Source: CAZJGG01 sp964545475 (GTDB lineage Bacteria; Bacillota; Clostridia; Lachnospirales; JAISER01). Taken from it: a stretch of DNA of 55,201 bases. Under the pieces are notes generated by a model. The model was not told where the DNA came from. It was given only the letters and a program-made list of their open reading frames with translations, and made no database searches. Numbering within the stretch: position 1 is the first letter of the stretch; every line of letters starts with the position of its first letter. The stretch spans positions 1-55,201 of the forward strand of contig CAZJGG010000012.1 of NCBI GenBank assembly GCA_964545475.1, given 5' to 3'. A program made the position numbers and the translations under genes. This document shows positions 53,271 through 55,201 of the stretch, one piece after another.

Positions 53271-53978
53271 TTGAAGAAATACACAATACTAATTGTTGAA
53301 GATGAGCGGAAAATTGCAGAGGCCATAGAGGCGTATCTTAAAAAAAATGAATATAACACCTTAGTTGCGGAAGATGGTAGACAAGCATTATTGCTTTTTG
53401 ATAAGGAGAACCCTGACATGGTGATTCTTGACCTAATGCTGCCTTACGTTACAGGGGAAGAAATATGTAAAACCATTAGGCGGCAATCTCGCATTCCAAT
53501 AATTATGCTTACGGCAAAAGCAAGTGAGGAGAATAAAATTTATGGGCTTAATATGGGCGCAGATGATTATATAACAAAGCCTTTCAGCCCCAGGGAGCTT
53601 GTAGCACGGGTAAATAGTTTGTTTCGCAGATGTTCTGACGGTATATCACCGTTTTATAAAAAAATGCGGTGGAACGGCGGAGCTTTGGAAGCAGATTTTG
53701 ATGCCCACACAGTTAATAAGCAAGGATTTCCAGTAAACTTAACCCAAAGCGAATTTAAGCTTTTTTCGGCTATGGCAAAACGCCCTAACAAAACATTTAC
53801 AAGAGACGAATTAATTGAACTTGCTTTAGGGATGGACTTTGACGGATATGACCGCACCATTGACAGCCATATTAAAAACTTGCGAAGCAAAATTGAAACA
53901 GATACAGCTAACCCGGAGTATATTCTTACAGTACGTGGCGTTGGTTACAAGTTTGGAGGTAATTTGTGTGAAACTTAA
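53271..53978 (+). CDS. OmpR-family response regulator
   Basis: A 235-residue regulator with a receiver domain (acidic E10-D11, phospho-acceptor about D54 in VILDLMLPY, K103 in ITKPFSP) and a C-terminal winged helix (NLTQSEFKLFSAMAKRPNKTFTRDELIELALG through TVRGVGYKFGG). TTG start with GAGGTG eight bases upstream. It overlaps the kinase gene by 11 bp. Confidence 0.95.
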   Translation: MKKYTILIVEDERKIAEAIEAYLKKNEYNTLVAEDGRQALLLFDKENPDMVILDLMLPYVTGEEICKTIRRQSRIPIIMLTAKASEENKIYGLNMGADDYITKPFSPRELVARVNSLFRRCSDGISPFYKKMRWNGGALEADFDAHTVNKQGFPVNLTQSEFKLFSAMAKRPNKTFTRDELIELALGMDFDGYDRTIDSHIKNLRSKIETDTANPEYILTVRGVGYKFGGNLCET

Positions 53979-55020
53979 AAGTAGATTGATTATCTCATAT
54001 ACGATTATAGCAGTGTTTTTAGTTGTAGTGTTAATAATTGCTTACATGGGATGCGGAATTATTTGTAAAGTAAGCCCAACCGTTATGAAAAGCGGCATGA
54101 GGTTATTTAATTGGTTTTCCATAGCTGCACTTTTTGTAGCATTAATTTTTTCCCAGTGGTTTGCAAACAAAATTTCAGGTCCGCTGAAAATATTAACCGA
54201 TAAAACCCAAGATATTGCCAATGGTAACTATAGCGAAAAAATTAATCTAAGAACAAACACAGTAGAAGTTGATACGCTGATAAACAGTGTAAATAACCTT
54301 GCAGCAACATTAGAAGGGCAGCGGCAAGTAAAGCGGCGTATGGCCAATGATTATGCCCATGAGTTCAGAACCCCCCTTGCGGCTATCCAGTCTAACTTGG
54401 AGGGGATTATTGATGGTGTATTTGAGCCCTCTATTGAGCGTTTGGAAGACATCCGGGAAGAAATTTTACGCCTTTCTCGAATGGTGTCTCAAATAGATAA
54501 TTTAGTTGCGCTAGAAAATGATGGCATTGATTTAAATATGCAAAGTTTTGATCTTAAAGCTTTACTTACCCAAACCATTTCTACTTTTGAAGCAGCAATT
54601 TTTGATAAAAAAATTAATTTAAAATTAGATATGACACCGTGCGAAATTACAGCGGATAAAGATAAAATTTCCAGCGTAATAATTAACCTAATCTCTAACG
54701 CAATAAAATACACTGATATCGGGGGAAATATTGTTGTTTCTTTAGTTGATAATAAATCACATGTTGCTGTCATATTTGCAGACAGCGGCGTTGGAATTGC
54801 AAAAAAAGACCTTCCTCATATTTTTGAACACCTTTACAGAACAGATACGTCCCGTACAAGAAACACTGGCGGCTCAGGTATTGGGCTTTCTGTAACAAAA
54901 GCTATTGTAGCAGCCCATAGCGGAACAATAGATGTTAAAAGCGAAGTAGATAACGGCAGTGTATTTACTGTAGTTTTGCCTAAGAGCCTGTTTGGAATCT
55001 CGCTTTTAGTGGATTTTTGA
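53968..55020 (+). CDS. Sensor histidine kinase with MITE-derived C-terminus
   Basis: A 350-residue kinase: two membrane helices (about 6-30 and 47-64) separated by only ~16 outer residues, HAMP (about 66-118), HisKA with phospho-acceptor H131 in YAHEFRTPLAAI, then HATPase_c with DSGVGIAKKDLP and GGSGIGLSVTKAIV. GTG 53968, eight bases after GGAGG, is the start; the frame extends upstream only inside the regulator gene. The tiny outer loop suggests membrane or partner sensing. The last 11 residues (SLFGISLLVDF) and the stop are supplied by the inserted MITE. Confidence 0.93.
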   Translation: MKLKSRLIISYTIIAVFLVVVLIIAYMGCGIICKVSPTVMKSGMRLFNWFSIAALFVALIFSQWFANKISGPLKILTDKTQDIANGNYSEKINLRTNTVEVDTLINSVNNLAATLEGQRQVKRRMANDYAHEFRTPLAAIQSNLEGIIDGVFEPSIERLEDIREEILRLSRMVSQIDNLVALENDGIDLNMQSFDLKALLTQTISTFEAAIFDKKINLKLDMTPCEITADKDKISSVIINLISNAIKYTDIGGNIVVSLVDNKSHVAVIFADSGVGIAKKDLPHIFEHLYRTDTSRTRNTGGSGIGLSVTKAIVAAHSGTIDVKSEVDNGSVFTVVLPKSLFGISLLVDF

Positions 55021-55147
55021 GCAAATTTTTTGAATCGCAAGGAAGTGGTGAACGTTCATACTAGAAGAAGTATGGGCGTTTGCCACTGACGCAGCGATTC
55101 GGAAAATTTGCCGAAAAGACACTGAAATGGAGATTCTAAACAGGCTC
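54984..55147. mobile_element. MITE copy 3 inside the kinase 3' end
   Basis: A 164-bp element with GAGCCTGTTTGGAATCTC at one end and its imperfect complement at the other, flanked by TAA at 54981-54983 and 55148-55150. Its interior matches copy 2 in reverse orientation. Removing it and one TAA restores codons reading L-P-K-R-stop for the kinase. Confidence 0.9.
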
Positions 55148-55166
55148 TAAAAGGTAATAAGCCCTC

Positions 55167-55196
55167 CATACAATCTCCACATAAGTGGGATATGTT
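55167..55196 (+). promoter_or_regulatory. Candidate regulated promoter downstream of the kinase gene
   Basis: CATACAATCTCCACA (55167-55181) matches the box before the response-regulator gene at 13 of 15 bases. It is followed, again 9 bp later, by TATGTT (55191-55196). It probably drives the next gene, outside the window. Confidence 0.55.
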
Positions 55197-55201
55197 ATTG
55201 C

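Noticed and set aside
1..55201. CRISPR array, prophage or integrated plasmid
   Set aside because: No regularly spaced direct repeats, cas genes, integrase, terminase, or replication initiator were found; the repeats are dispersed palindromes and MITEs.

Overview
The window is AT-rich chromosomal DNA of an endospore-forming, low-GC Clostridia-type Firmicute. The evidence is spoIIE, a coat-like protein, remA, the yicC-remA-gmk-rpoZ-priA-def-fmt gene order, ECF transport genes, strong TTGACA/TATAAT promoters and frequent GTG/TTG starts behind good Shine-Dalgarno sites. A family-level assignment is not possible from this view. There is no phage, integrase, full-length IS or CRISPR array. Mobile-type DNA is limited to small non-autonomous elements.

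Layout. 1-1250: repeats, a GyrI-like protein and a broken VOC-fold gene. 1250-4717: galactose genes galT, galK and a LacI-type regulator (minus strand) sharing TTTACTAAA boxes. 4790-8717: an Rrf2 regulator divergent from metY-cysK-mnmA, with facing promoters that share a 10-bp operator-like word. 8768-15943: spoIIE, a Gln-rich coat-like protein, a lytic transglycosylase, trpS, a YvyF-like protein and rarA. 15990-19007: a flavin-type split-barrel protein and glycogen phosphorylase. 19301-23985: a MacA/MacB-like efflux operon ending in a TolC-family gene cut by an in-frame TAG. 24112-26443: four tRNA genes, azlCD and small genes. 26561-28339: Na/Pi cotransporter.

28452-49017 is about 20 kb on the minus strand with almost no gaps. 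It starts with the yicC-remA-gmk-rpoZ-priA-def-fmt-yugP housekeeping block. It continues through a MATE exporter, an orphan fold-type-II PLP enzyme, threonine synthase, homoserine dehydrogenase and two ABC-2 permeases without an ATPase. It ends with a compact six-gene set: ECF S component, fused ECF ATPase, EcfT, SAM hydroxide adenosyltransferase, SurE and a non-pyrrolysine MttB-family methyltransferase. That last set is the best candidate in the window for an undescribed system. I infer uptake of a nucleoside-like or methylated compound coupled to SAM/nucleotide turnover and demethylation.

49118-55201: rqcH, a YczE-like membrane protein, paired palindromes, a class I aminotransferase and a two-component system. 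The sensor kinase C-terminus has been rewritten by insertion of a 164-bp MITE. Three copies of this MITE (163-164 bp, 3-bp TWA target duplications) occur in the window. A second, 67-bp element family also has a TAA duplication. A 15-bp box placed 9 bp upstream of a -10 occurs both before the response-regulator gene and just after the kinase gene, marking a likely regulon.
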